This document shows, piece by piece, positions 25,001 to 34,900 of a stretch of 64,000 nt of DNA; position 1 is the first letter of the stretch, and the number at the start of each line of letters is the position of its first letter. Origin of the DNA: Apus apus. Taxonomy: Eukaryota; Chordata; Aves; Apodiformes; Apodidae. A program made the translations under genes and the position numbers. Below the pieces are notes generated by a model, which worked only from the letters and a program-made list of their open reading frames with translations, was not told where the DNA came from and did not search any database. The stretch covers positions 103,221,440 to 103,285,439 of the forward strand of contig NC_067284.1 in assembly GCF_020740795.1 (NCBI RefSeq). Reading direction: 5' to 3'.

Positions 25001-27670
25001 CCACGAGCGTTTCCCACCGGGGCAGCGGCGAGGGCGGATGGCTCCGTGGTCACCGGCGGGCTCCGGGGATCACAGCACCCTGCTCTGCTGAAACCCACCG
25101 ATTTACAGCCAACAGCCCGAGCAGCCTTCCCGCTCCCGGCCAGCCGGCTCCCTCGGGTCGGAGCCGCAGGGCCCCTCCGGGCACAGCCGCTGCCCAGCGC
25201 CGCCTCCGCGCTGCGAGTCGTTACAAAGAGCCCCCAGCGATTAAAAATCACTTGAAAAAGTGGGGTCACAGCAAATGTACAGCCAGTACGGCAGTCAGAG
25301 GCAGGACTACCGGACTCGGCACCCCGGGAACACCAGCCCGGGGGACACATAGAATCATAGAATCCCAGGGGTTGGAAGGGACCTCGAAAGATCATCTAAT
25401 CCAACCCCCCTGCCAGAGCAGGGTCACGCAGCTTTCTCCCCGCTGCCCAGAGAAAGGGCGGGGAGGAGCACCTCGGAGCCTCCCCGCAGGGCTGCCCTGG
25501 CTGGAATAACTGGTGTCACCAAGCTGTCACACCAACAGCCCTGTGCAGGGGCACAGCTGGCACAGGAGATGCTTCACTCCAGTCTGCGGGAATTCTTGGA
25601 AAGTCAAGCTGTTATTCCAAATTCAATTGAATGCTGGAACATCTGCAGTGGGAGAGCTTACTCCAGGGAACAGATCAGGCCAAAAGCTGAAGGCAGCAAG
25701 AAGAGCATGATGTCATGGGGTGAAAGCGAACAGACGCCGCTCCGGGAGCCCGGGACTCGCCAAGCCACAAACTTACAATGCAAAATCAAGAGGATTTAAC
25801 TGCACAGTCACCAGAATCCCGTGTTTTCAGACCATCAAGAGGCTCAAGGCCCACAGGCAGGCACTGAACCAGTCAGCACCTGAGGCCATGTGGGCTCCAG
25901 AACCACAGGCCCTGAGTTTGCCCAGACCAGCCAGCAATCTGTCCTGTGGCCCTCGGCAGTGGCTGCTGTCTGTGAGGTGGAACAAAGCTCATTCTTCTGA
26001 CACAGAGAGGTGGCTTGTCTCCAACCAGCCGCCCTGCAGCCAGAAGCCAGTAATTTAGCCATGCCAAAGTGTTATGGAACTTCTTGTATCTGGGCCTTAA
26101 ATGTCTGCAGCTGGGGAAGGTGAAATCCAAAGAAAATCCAGAGCTGACCAAATCTTACATTTCTGTAGAAGAGTACAGAAAAGCCTGGAAGGAAACTCAT
26201 CTTTCCATGTCAAAAGTATCTGTATTAAATAAAATACTCTCACAAGACTACACAAACAGAACATCAGCTTTGTTCCCCAATGTGTGCCAATTCAGCATAG
26301 ATCACAGGAAAAAGCCCTTCTAGTTATCGTAAGGAACCTCTCCTGGATAAAACTGAAGTTCCATTCAGATACCCTCCCCATCACAACCCAAACCATACAG
26401 CTTCACCAGAACAGGAACATTCCTACTGCACTAGCCCAGGATTCGGCTCATATTAACAAAACCAAGACAACCCTCAAGCAAGTGGAGGTAAAGAACTGCA
26501 GGGAATCCTTGACCTTACCCTGACCTCCAAATTTACATCAGAATAAATTACTCCTTCACCACCACCAGAGTTTGAACTACCCAGTGTCTGCAATAATGGA
26601 TAGAGCAGCCGAAAATCTATGCCCAGCCCTGACTCGGCAGAGAAAAGCCACATCAGCACTTTGCTGCAGCACTGGAGGGAATGTCTGCTTTCTTTCAGCA
26701 GCCACCACAGCGTGCCCAGTCCAGGCAAGTTTCACTGAGCCAATGTGGAGCACAAACCAGTTTGTGGAGACAGCCCCCAATAAGATAAATAGTACTCAGC
26801 AAAGAGTGGAAAAAGGGAGAGGTTCAAAACAATAAGATCTAATCTACTTAGGTCTTCACATAACAGAATTCCCATATACATACTGAGAGGTGGATAGGAA
26901 TAGGATGAGCCAAGAAACAAGTCTGTGTGAGCTGGCTGTGCTTCATCCTAACTGGAGACTGCAAAGCAAACAATAATCAAGGCATAATTCACACTAGGCT
27001 AGGTATGCAGCTGCCTCAGCAGCAGGTGCTGCTCCCTTCACACTCCCTAGCAAACACCATGCAGGGTCCAGTCATCGCTCTTCATTATTCCCAGAGCAAA
27101 AGATCCATGAAGCGAGATGCACATAGGAAGGAGTGTTGAAGACACTCCCCCTTCAACACAGCAGCAACAGCTGGCCCTGACACCAGCCGTACAGGAGCCT
27201 ACAGCACGATGAGCACGCAGGAAAAAGGGCAGGCTGCACTCCAGCCTCTGCACTCCCCAGATCGAGGAAAGCCGGCCTCACAGCTGGCAAAGGGCCATCC
27301 GTCTCCCGGCCACCTCAGGAGCACGACGGGCACTCGCCACGGGGGCCCGGGCTGAGTCGGGGACAGGTGAAGGAAGAACCGCCAACGGGGCACGACAGGA
27401 GCCCGCCCAGCACAGGTCCCCCCCACACCCCGGCCTTCAGCCCCGGCAGCCGGCCCCGGCACTCACCTCCTCACGCCGCTTCTGCCAGCGGCCGCACGGC
27501 GACTCCTCGAGGATCTCGGACTCGTCCTCGCTTTCTTCCTCCTCCTCCTCCGGGGGCGCCGCGGAAGTCACCGGCGCAGACACTGAGGTCATTCCCGGGC
27601 CGGACGACGCGGACTCCGGTTTCGAGTCGGAGCCGCCACTCGGCACCTGTTTGGACTCGCCTTCCGACAT
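13068..27670 (-). CDS. NRBP1: Nuclear receptor-binding protein 1, pseudokinase (exons 1-6, 3' half not in window)
   Basis: A cytoplasmic pseudokinase adaptor linked in the literature to ER-Golgi transport, Rac3 binding and ubiquitin-ligase recruitment. Coding exons, 5' to 3' of the gene: 27467-27670, 15307-15429, 14815-14916, 14641-14730, 14084-14124, 13068-13162. All have GT-AG borders, and their phases join into 655 bp (218 codons plus one base). The start at 27670 opens MSEGES, as in mammalian NRBP1, and is followed by an acidic run (EEEEEESEDESEILEE). Exons 2-6 give the kinase-like N-lobe and the catalytic-loop region. HGNL stands where kinases have HRD and KIGS where they have DFG, as known for this inactive family. 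The usual length is about 535 residues. The remaining kinase fold and C-terminal region would lie left of 13068 but are not seen there. Intron 1 is 12 kb. Confidence 0.93.
18541..18572. repeat. CAAA-type simple repeat
   Basis: A short run of aacaaacaaacaaacac units inside NRBP1 intron 1. Confidence 0.75.
19846..20516 (+). mobile_element. Probable solo LTR of an avian endogenous retrovirus
   Basis: The 671-bp segment begins TGTTA and ends TAACA, a perfect 5-bp terminal inverted repeat of the TG...CA type. The right part resembles a retroviral R/U5 as seen in avian ERVL-like LTRs: gcaattaataacaacgtctc, then ctctttgtctgcgttttggg and the terminal GGTAACA. No primer-binding site or gag/pol frame follows, so this looks like a solo LTR. 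A clear target-site duplication is not visible (left flank ttagaa, right flank cagagg), so the boundaries are uncertain. Confidence 0.6.
22885..22946 (+). mobile_element. CR1 3' terminal scrap
   Basis: Sixty bases of CR1 3' end (gttggactagatgaccttta, then cccttccaacccaaacca). Severely 5'-truncated. Confidence 0.8.
24650..25260. promoter_or_regulatory. Orphan CpG island inside NRBP1 intron 1
   Basis: About 600 bp of strikingly GC- and CpG-rich sequence stands alone in an AT-moderate intron, 2.2 kb beyond the first NRBP1 coding exon. It contains a CRE-like gatgtcac, an inverted CCAAT box (ccattggctg near 24902) and GC boxes (ctccgcccc near 24932) within about 100 bp. That is the composition of a housekeeping promoter. 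Open frames cross it on both strands but are the expected by-product of GC richness. It may drive an alternative NRBP1 first exon or an unannotated transcript in either direction; the sequence alone does not say which. Confidence 0.55.
25350..25428 (-). mobile_element. CR1 3' terminal fragment
   Basis: Plus strand shows atagaatcatagaatcccag and then ggttggaagggacctcgaaa, the reversed CR1 terminus. About 80 bp long, directly next to the orphan CpG island. Confidence 0.85.
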
Positions 27671-27897
27671 GCTGCGGTCGCACAACCTGCGGGCCAGAGA
27701 CGCGGGCCGTGAGGCGAGGCCAGGCGGCCCTGACACCAGGCTAGGCCGGACCAGGCCCGCCGCGCCGCGCCCGCCAGGCCTGTCCGCCGGGGCCGCGCCT
27801 CGGGCCCGGTGGCGGCGCCCGGCCGAGCCGGTCCCGGCCCGCAGCGGAGGGCGGCACAAAGGCCAAGCGGCAGCGGGGCCGGGGCGGGACACCTACC
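27671..27897 (-). other. NRBP1: NRBP1 5' UTR: short leader exon junction and 210-bp intron
   Basis: Minus-strand reading shows a donor CCCG|GTAGGT with the last exon base at 27897. The acceptor CCCGCAG|GTTGTG puts the next exon base at 27686, sixteen bases before the ATG. So a non-coding first exon probably lies upstream from 27897 and a 210-bp intron interrupts the leader. The transcription start was not located. Confidence 0.55.
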
Positions 27898-28583
27898 GGG
27901 CTGCCCGGCACCTCCCGCTCCCCAGGCGCCTCTGCCGCCGTCCCGAGCCGCCGCCAACCGCCGCGCTGCGTCACGCGCCCTGCGGGGCGGAGCCTCCCGC
28001 CCCCGGCCAATCAGAGCCCGCGAGCGCGCCCTCCGCCCCCGCCGATTGGCCGGTGGGCGGGGCGCCGGGACGCGGGGCACGCCAGGGGGCGCTTGTGCGC
28101 TCACCGGGTGCAGGGCCCTGAAGGGAGGAGGGGAGGGCGGGGCGCACCTGGCGCGGTAGCCAATGAGAGCCCGGGAGAGGGCGGGCGGCTCCGCTGATTG
28201 GCCGGGGGGCGGGGAGGAGTTGATATAAGGGCAGCCCCGTGCCTGGGCTCCGCACTCTATGGGCCGGGATCCTCTCAGGATGTGTCTGTGCCGTGAGGGC
28301 ACCGCCCCGCAGGCAGCGGTTCTCTAGAGCGCCCTGTCCCCCTCCCCGCCATGTCATGGGTCTACTCGAAGCGCGGCTGCCTGAGGCGGCCACCGCCTCC
28401 GTCTTCCCGGGGCGGCAGAGCAAGCTGCCTCCCGGAGGGAGGCTGGCTGGGCCAGCTCGGGGAACGCCGCGGCGTGGGGCGGGGGGAGGTGCAACGGGCG
28501 GTGGGGCCCGCGCACAGCTTGGCCGACCGGAGCGGGGAGCGGCGGCGGAGGGAAACGCCCTCCGCGCCGCTGCGCCGCGCTAG

Positions 28584-28648
28584 CGCGGCTCCTCTCTATG
28601 GCGGGCGCGGCTCCTCTCTATGGCGGGCGGCCCCGTCTCTATGGTAGG
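28584..28648 (+). repeat. Three tandem 21-22-bp promoter repeats with YY1-like cores
   Basis: Units at about 28584, 28606 and 28628 share a ggctcctctctatggcggg-type sequence. The ATGG cores start at 28598, 28620 and 28641, two helical turns apart. The first two are near-identical; the third has diverged (ccccgtctctatggtagg). Confidence 0.8.
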
Positions 28649-28927
28649 CGCTTCCGGCGCCTGCGCCTCGGCCGCGCGCGCTGCGCGGCGCCCCGCCCCC
28701 TCGCGGCACCTCTCTAGCCCGCGCTTCCGGCCGCGCGACTTCCGCCCGGCGCCGCGCTGGGTGGTTCCGCCGCCCTCGCCTCGCCCCGCTGGGCCGCTCC
28801 CGCCGCCGCTGCCCCGCGCTCCGCTCCCGCGGCCCGGCTGCCGCCGCCGCCCCCGCCGCCGCCCCTCCGCGCAGGCCGGGCCGCCGCGCCGGGGGCCGGG
28901 CCCGCCGGCGGAGGCCGCCGCGCCGCC

Positions 28928-31900
28928 ATGGGCGCCTACCTGTCGCAGCCCAACACGGTGAAGAGCTCGGGGGACGGAGCCGGGCTCGGGCCGCGCCCGC
29001 TCCACTTCGGCTTCAGCGCCATGCAGGGCTGGCGCGTCTCCATGGAGGTGAGCGGCACCCGGGGGGCTGCGGCTGAGCCCCGGCGGGCAGGCGGCCCCGG
29101 CCCCGGGCCGTTCCCGGGGTCTTGCGGCGGCCCCGCCGGAGCGGCTGGAGGTGGTCCCGCCGTCCCGCGGGCTCCGCCGGAGCGGGATGGGGCCGCCCCG
29201 CCCGGTGCTGCGGGGCCCTGCCGGGCTGCCGCGGGGTCTCGCTTGTCCCGCCTCCACGGGTACCTGCAGCCCCGGTTCGGGGGTGCCCCGCCCGTCCGTG
29301 CTGCCCGGGAGATCCTGGCGGGGAACGAGGGAATTGGGTTAAAAAGTGGCGGAGAGGAGAGTGTAGGGCTGGGGCTGAAGCGCTGGATGAAAGCGAATGA
29401 AAATCCCTCGGCAGGATTCCTGCCCTTCTTCCCGTGCCAGAACGGGGTGTCGATCTCTTTCTCCCTGTTCTGTTTTTCGTTTGTTTTCTAGGCATTTCTT
29501 GGGGACGTTCTCACTGCTGCTTTCAGTCTCCTGTAGCCAGCCCTGGCTTTCCCCTCCTGTCAGCCAGGCTGGTTACGGGGTAACCAAATGATCACAAGAT
29601 CAATACCTGGTTGCCAGAGCCAGGTGTGTGTCCTGCTCCTCCCGGGGCAGGAACCACTTTGTGAAGCAGCTGCTCATGTCAGGACAGTGTTGAGCTGCTA
29701 AGGCTGCTCCTCTGCCTCACCAGCAGTTACTTGTTCTTTGAGTTAACACCCTCTGTGAGTACCAGTTATGTGCTGGTTTATTTTCCTTCCCAGGACGTGG
29801 GCTAAATTAGGGCTAAATTAGGTAAGGAATAATATTGCTCCCTGCAGCACCCCCAGGGTGCATAAATCTATGGATACATTAATGCAGCCACCTTGTTAGT
29901 GGCCCTTTGGCTAGTTAGGAGAGGGTGTCCCATTCAGACTTAGAGATGTTTTTTTTGCAGATTTGGGTTCGTGAGCCATGCTCTCAGATCCTTCACTGCT
30001 GCTGAGACATTATGGTGGTCTTCATGGTGACAAGGCAGCACCCAGGTGCTTCCTCCAGGCATCAGTGCTTTGTGAGACTGTGGGCTCTGGTTTCCAGGGC
30101 AGGAGAAGCAGGAGAATTGGTGCTTGTGCTCTGAAGGGTGTGCATGTGCTCAGCTGACTGTGACTGGCAGTGTCTCAGCTGGTCCAAGCTGCTGACCTCA
30201 GGAGGGTGAGGGGGTGGCAGGGGACGTGCTGTCTGCACAGGGCCATCAGCTCTGTGTGAGGGGCCTGGAGGTGTCTGAAGGAGAAGGAGGGAGGGCAAAC
30301 TCGCCCTCTTTGTTTGCTGGTGGGCTGAAGTAGCCCTCACACAGGTTCACACAGGCTCATGGTTTCACTTATTTGAAGTTGTTCTTGCTGCTGTTGACCT
30401 TTTCAGAAGCTGGAGGAGGCCCAGAGCCTGCAGCTGTGCTCCCTGCACTCACCAACATCTCTGGCTTATCTCCCTGCTGGCAGAAGGACACTGGTGTGGA
30501 CACGGCTGAGCCGTGTTATCACAAGGAATGAGGAGACAAGCAGGAGTGCTCCTGTGATGAGCTGAACTTCCTGCAAATTCCCTCTAAGTCCATGGTGGGA
30601 GAGAAACATGTCCTGTTTCACACACAGCTGAGCAGAATTGGACAGTTGTGTTGTGTTTTCTTGGGTTCCAGTGCTGTGTGTTCCTCTCTCTGCATTGCCT
30701 GGTGTTCTTTCCTTTTCATATTTAATTGTACTTTTGCTCTTCTGTAAGGTTTGGGGAAAGTTCTGAGCAAATGTTTACACTTAAGGCTTTAGTTAAGTTA
30801 GTGAAGGTGGTCAGGCTGTGTACAAGTGGTAGGACACAGGACATTTTGGGTAGCAGAGGTTTGTTTAAAGGGATGGTCTGATGCCTTTAACTTAGATTCC
30901 AGGAGCCCCCAAGTGAGGCAGGTGTGCAGGGCTCTGAAGAAACACTATAACAAAAATCCATGCTTAGTCCAGAGAGTTTACTGTGTGGATAGGGAAATGT
31001 TTTGGGCAGATGAGGGACCCAAAGGGTAAGGATACAAAAAAAGCCCAACATGTGTGTTAGGTACTATGAACAAATAAGAAAAGAGAAGAAGAAAAGATGG
31101 CTTTATGGAACAGGAAGGAGTGCTCTGGGATGCAGAGTGGTGCTGGAGGCACTGTGGAGGTGGTTGGATGGGGCCTCTCTGAGCTTTTTGATGCTGTTCT
31201 GATCATATCTCCACAGTGAGACACCAACAACCCCTGTGTACAGCTTTGTTTCACTCCTGGGATCAGAAAAAAAGTCTTTCTGAACTGCTCTTGGTGTTGG
31301 AACCCACCAAGTGGGTGACAAGTCTTGGTGGGCACTCTGCAAAGGGAGGAGAGGCTGTTCCTGCTGCCAGTGTGGGGTTTCCTCCCCAGCAGCATTTGCA
31401 TTACTTGCTCTAATTAAACTGCTGTTTAATCACCTGGGACTTACCCCAGTTACTTTGTTGTGGCTTTGCTGTCTCGCTGCCTCTGTAAATGGTCTGAAAC
31501 ATGAGCATAAAAATGCTGGTTCTTTGCTTTTTCTTACATTTGTTCACTATCTCCAGTGACTTCTGGTTAAATTTCCTACATTCTAATTTGGAGTAATTTT
31601 TTTATTTCAAAAGTAAGATTGTAATTTCTCATTCAGATATTGTTTTAATTCCAGTGCCAGGAGTTTCATTGCACTCCCTGGTACTTAAACCCAGACCCTC
31701 TCTTCTTCTGTTTTCCTTAGCACTGCATAGCAGCGGCAGGAGAATGGAGTTCTAAGACTCTGGGACTTTGGAGGGTGAAGAGCTTTTATCCAAGGAATCC
31801 TGCTATAAAAAGTAGAAGAGCTCAACAGTTGCTTGGCTGTGCAGCCAAGTGTAGAAATGTACCATGTCTATAGAAATGTTGGGTTAATGTTGGCAATGTG

Positions 31901-34900
31901 GACACATCCAAACCTTAGAACCAACCTTCTTGGAGTAAGCACAATGTTTAGAGGCAACTGTAGCATTTTTAACTTTATGGTCATCTTTAAGGTGATGAAC
32001 TTGAACCACAGCAAAGAGACAAGATCATGTTGTTTAAAATGCCACATGGTTGTTCTTGGGCAAAAGCAGGTGGCGCCATGAGTTGGTAGGTTGGAGCTTG
32101 GACTTTAAGGAATGTTAGAAGATTAGTTGGGCGGGGGCGTTAAGGTAACAATCCAGCCCATCTGTCAGTTCCAGGCTTTACACTGGAATACCAAGCTCAG
32201 TTTGCTTACCCATAAGAGGTCAGATCTGGGGTGCCTTCTTCAAACTCCACTGTTCCCGTGAGAACTTGTGGAGAGAGAGGCTGCTGCATGTCCATAGCTT
32301 ATGTATTGTTGATCTTCATAGTTTTGGAGCATAGGTGGGAAAGGCTGAACATGGTTTGATATTTCAGCCCAAAACACCCCTGGGACATACCTTCCCTCTG
32401 GTTTGCCCCTGGAGATTCTCAGGGTCCCTTGACAACTGCCAGAACCAAGATGTGTGTCTGCCCTGGGGAAGTGGTACCTGGGTCTGTCCTTTGGTTTTTG
32501 TGCTGTTAGTTGACTGGCCCTTGGTTTCAGTGTTTAAACGACATGTGGGAGAGGCCAGGCTCTCTGCCTGGCTTGTCAAGCCAGCCCACATGGCACAAAG
32601 AGCAGGAAGGAGCCTTTGTCCCAAGGGAAGGTTTTCCAGCCCAGTTATTTGTTCTCACTGGACGTGATGATCCTTCTCCTGTGAGGCTGCCTTGCGTTGG
32701 GCTGCTCGGGTGGACAGTGGTTGCCTGTGACTTTATGCACCAGGACAAGCAAAGGCAAAGCCTGCAGTTGGTGGATGCCATGAGGTCTGGAAGCTTTGTA
32801 TTGGACCTTCTGGCTTCACCAGAGTGGCTTTTTGGGTTGCATGGCTCTTGTTTGGGGAAGAGAGGACCAGGGGAATGGCTGAACTCCACAGGTGACCTTA
32901 ACCAGCTGCGTTTGCCTGGGGTGGGGGGGCAGTTGCTTCTGTGTCTGTCCCAGTGTCACTTGTGTTTCTGTGGTGACATTAGCTCAACAGTGCCCAGCCC
33001 AGGCCCAACTGATGTGGTGGAGCACAGCTTGCTGCCTCCTGTTCCTCAGGGACCCTGAGCTGCTACAGTAACATGGGTCTTACAGTGAGCAGAGGGGTTT
33101 AATTTGGGCTTGAGCTCAGCCATATCTAGAGCTGTTGTAGTGAGGGTCTCAGGGGTTTCCAGTGCTATCACCTGGTGACAAGGCTGGGTCACTGCTCCAG
33201 CACACCATAACACTAGTGACCCACGCCCCCTCCTTGAGATGAGTGCTTGCCAAGTAAAGCTTTGAGAATATCAGAGGAGAGTTTCTTACTACTTGTGCTC
33301 TCCATGCAGGTTTGAGAACCCCTGTGTTAATGCTCGTTGCCTCCCTGCCCCTCTCTTCCATTTCTGCGGGCTCTGGTACAATCCATGTCATTCCAGACCT
33401 TTGCTCTCTCTCTTTCAGGATGCACACAACTGCATACCCGAGCTGGACAGTGAGACAGCCATGTTCTCCGTCTACGATGGACATGGAGGTAACTTCACCT
33501 GCCCTTCCCTCCAGAGTCCCTTGGGGTGGCCCTCCCAGGCTGCTCAGCAGCCACTGGGGCAAGCATCTGTCTATCATCAGAGACCCTGCTGCTTCTTGGG
33601 AAGCATTTTCTTGATGCTTTCATTGACTAAGATTCTGAAAATGTCTTATGGTTTCTAGAAGGAACATCATGGGTTGTTACAAAACTGAAATGAGATTTGT
33701 GTTCCATCTTCTGATGCTTTTAAGAATGGTTATTGTCTTGGTGGATAATCTAGGATAGTCACAGAAGAGTTGTGGGAAAAAAAACATATATGAGATTGGA
33801 CCGAAGATCCATTCCATGGCATTGCTTCCCAGCTCCCATTCCCCATGGAAAGGCTCCCAGAGCTAGAGGCTGCAGCCATTTGATCTTGCAGACATACTTG
33901 AGTCATCTTGATGAACTCTTCATGAACTTCTCTAGCTGCATTTGCAACCAGGTTTAAGTGTCTGGTGATTATGTGTGTAGGATGTTTTGTATAGAACCTT
34001 ATGATTTGAAAAAAGACTTTGTTCTAAATCTGCTGCCTGATCATTTCACTGCAACATTCCCAACACTTGAGGAACTAGTCAGTAGTCACTCCATTAGCAC
34101 TTTCCACTTTCATAATTTTGGATTCCATGTCCTTTCTTCCAAGAGCCCTAGACTTGTCATACAGCCAAGTCTGTGCCATGGAGCACCAGCAGCACTCAGT
34201 GTCTGGCCCTGAGGTCCCCTGCCACACGCTGGTCACACGGATGCTCTTAAACTGACTCAATGTTGAGTATCATGTGGCTGCATCCAGGCTGGTCCCTGGT
34301 TCCCACCAGGTACTGAACCCTGTCCAGAGGGGACACCCAGATTGCACCATGGAGCATTCTGGTCACTTCTGACATAGGTGACGATGGTCCTGGGCCATGG
34401 AACTCATTTGGCTACAGCTGTTGGACATAGCCAAGGATTCCAAACGTTGTGTTGGTCCACGGGTCTGATTATATTTGTCTTGGGGGTTTTTTGTTGGGGT
34501 TTTTTTTTTTGGACATAGCCTGGGTCTGCAACATGCTCAGTTACGCTGAGTAGAGCAGCCCATTGCTTTCAGGTTACAGATAGACCATGGATTTATTGTG
34601 ATGTGTGTTCAGCTTTGCTCTCAGTTCCTTCCCTAGCAATTCCTGACAACGTGTTGGCTGGGTTGATACAAGTAACCTGTCAGCTGACATTTTTAGAACT
34701 GTGACCCCAGTTTTCTCCAGCTCTTTCCAAAGTGTTATAGATGGTTTTGTGTGATATACCATAAGATGGTATCTTATGGGTACATGGAGGTCAGTTGTCT
34801 TTTCTTTTTCATGGTCTTGTCTTTGTCAGTGAGGGATTTCATGTGTCAATATGTAAAAGTGCAAGATCCTGCTGTCAAATTTTGCAAATTATTTTAGTTT

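Larger units (their letters stand above)
15430..27466 (-). other. NRBP1: NRBP1 intron 1 (12 kb)
   Basis: Donor GTGAGT at 27466-27461; acceptor ATCCAG just above 15429. The intron contains an LTR (19846-20516), a short CR1 tail (22885-22946), a CR1 end (25350-25428), an orphan CpG island (24650-25260), a CAAA-rich run near 18545 and two plus-strand AATAAA hexamers (23409-23414 and 23423-23428). I see no coding exon in it. Stretches such as 15430-19840 and 25430-27290 hold nothing recognisable. Confidence 0.8.
27300..29330. promoter_or_regulatory. Bidirectional CpG-island promoter of NRBP1 and PPM1G
   Basis: The two start codons are 1257 bp apart, divergent, within about 2 kb of continuous CpG-rich sequence. 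Visible elements are CCAAT boxes at 28007-28011 and 28160-28164, inverted CCAAT boxes at 28045-28049 and 28197-28201, a GC box near 28204-28216, a TATA-like TATAAG at 28224-28229 on the plus strand, an NRF1-like gcgcctgcgcctc near 28656, ETS-type cttccgg sites near 28650 and 28724, and three YY1-like ATGGCGG/ATGGTAGG cores. The crowded CCAAT/GC/ETS/NRF1/YY1 set is typical of housekeeping bidirectional promoters. The assignment of individual sites is by motif only. Confidence 0.8.

Noticed and set aside
24610-25509. Open frames of 200-261 codons on both strands over the orphan CpG island
   Set aside because: Overlapping frames on both strands with Ala/Pro/Gly/Arg-rich products are a composition effect, not evidence of a gene.
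27437-28423. Several 100-237-codon frames across the NRBP1/PPM1G promoter
   Set aside because: CpG-island artefacts. The only real coding part is the 68-codon NRBP1 exon 1 at 27467-27670, contained in one of them.
31980-32340. A possible further LTR in PPM1G intron 1
   Set aside because: A few LTR-like phrases occur, but I found no TG...CA ends with matching duplications and no clear poly(A) signal.
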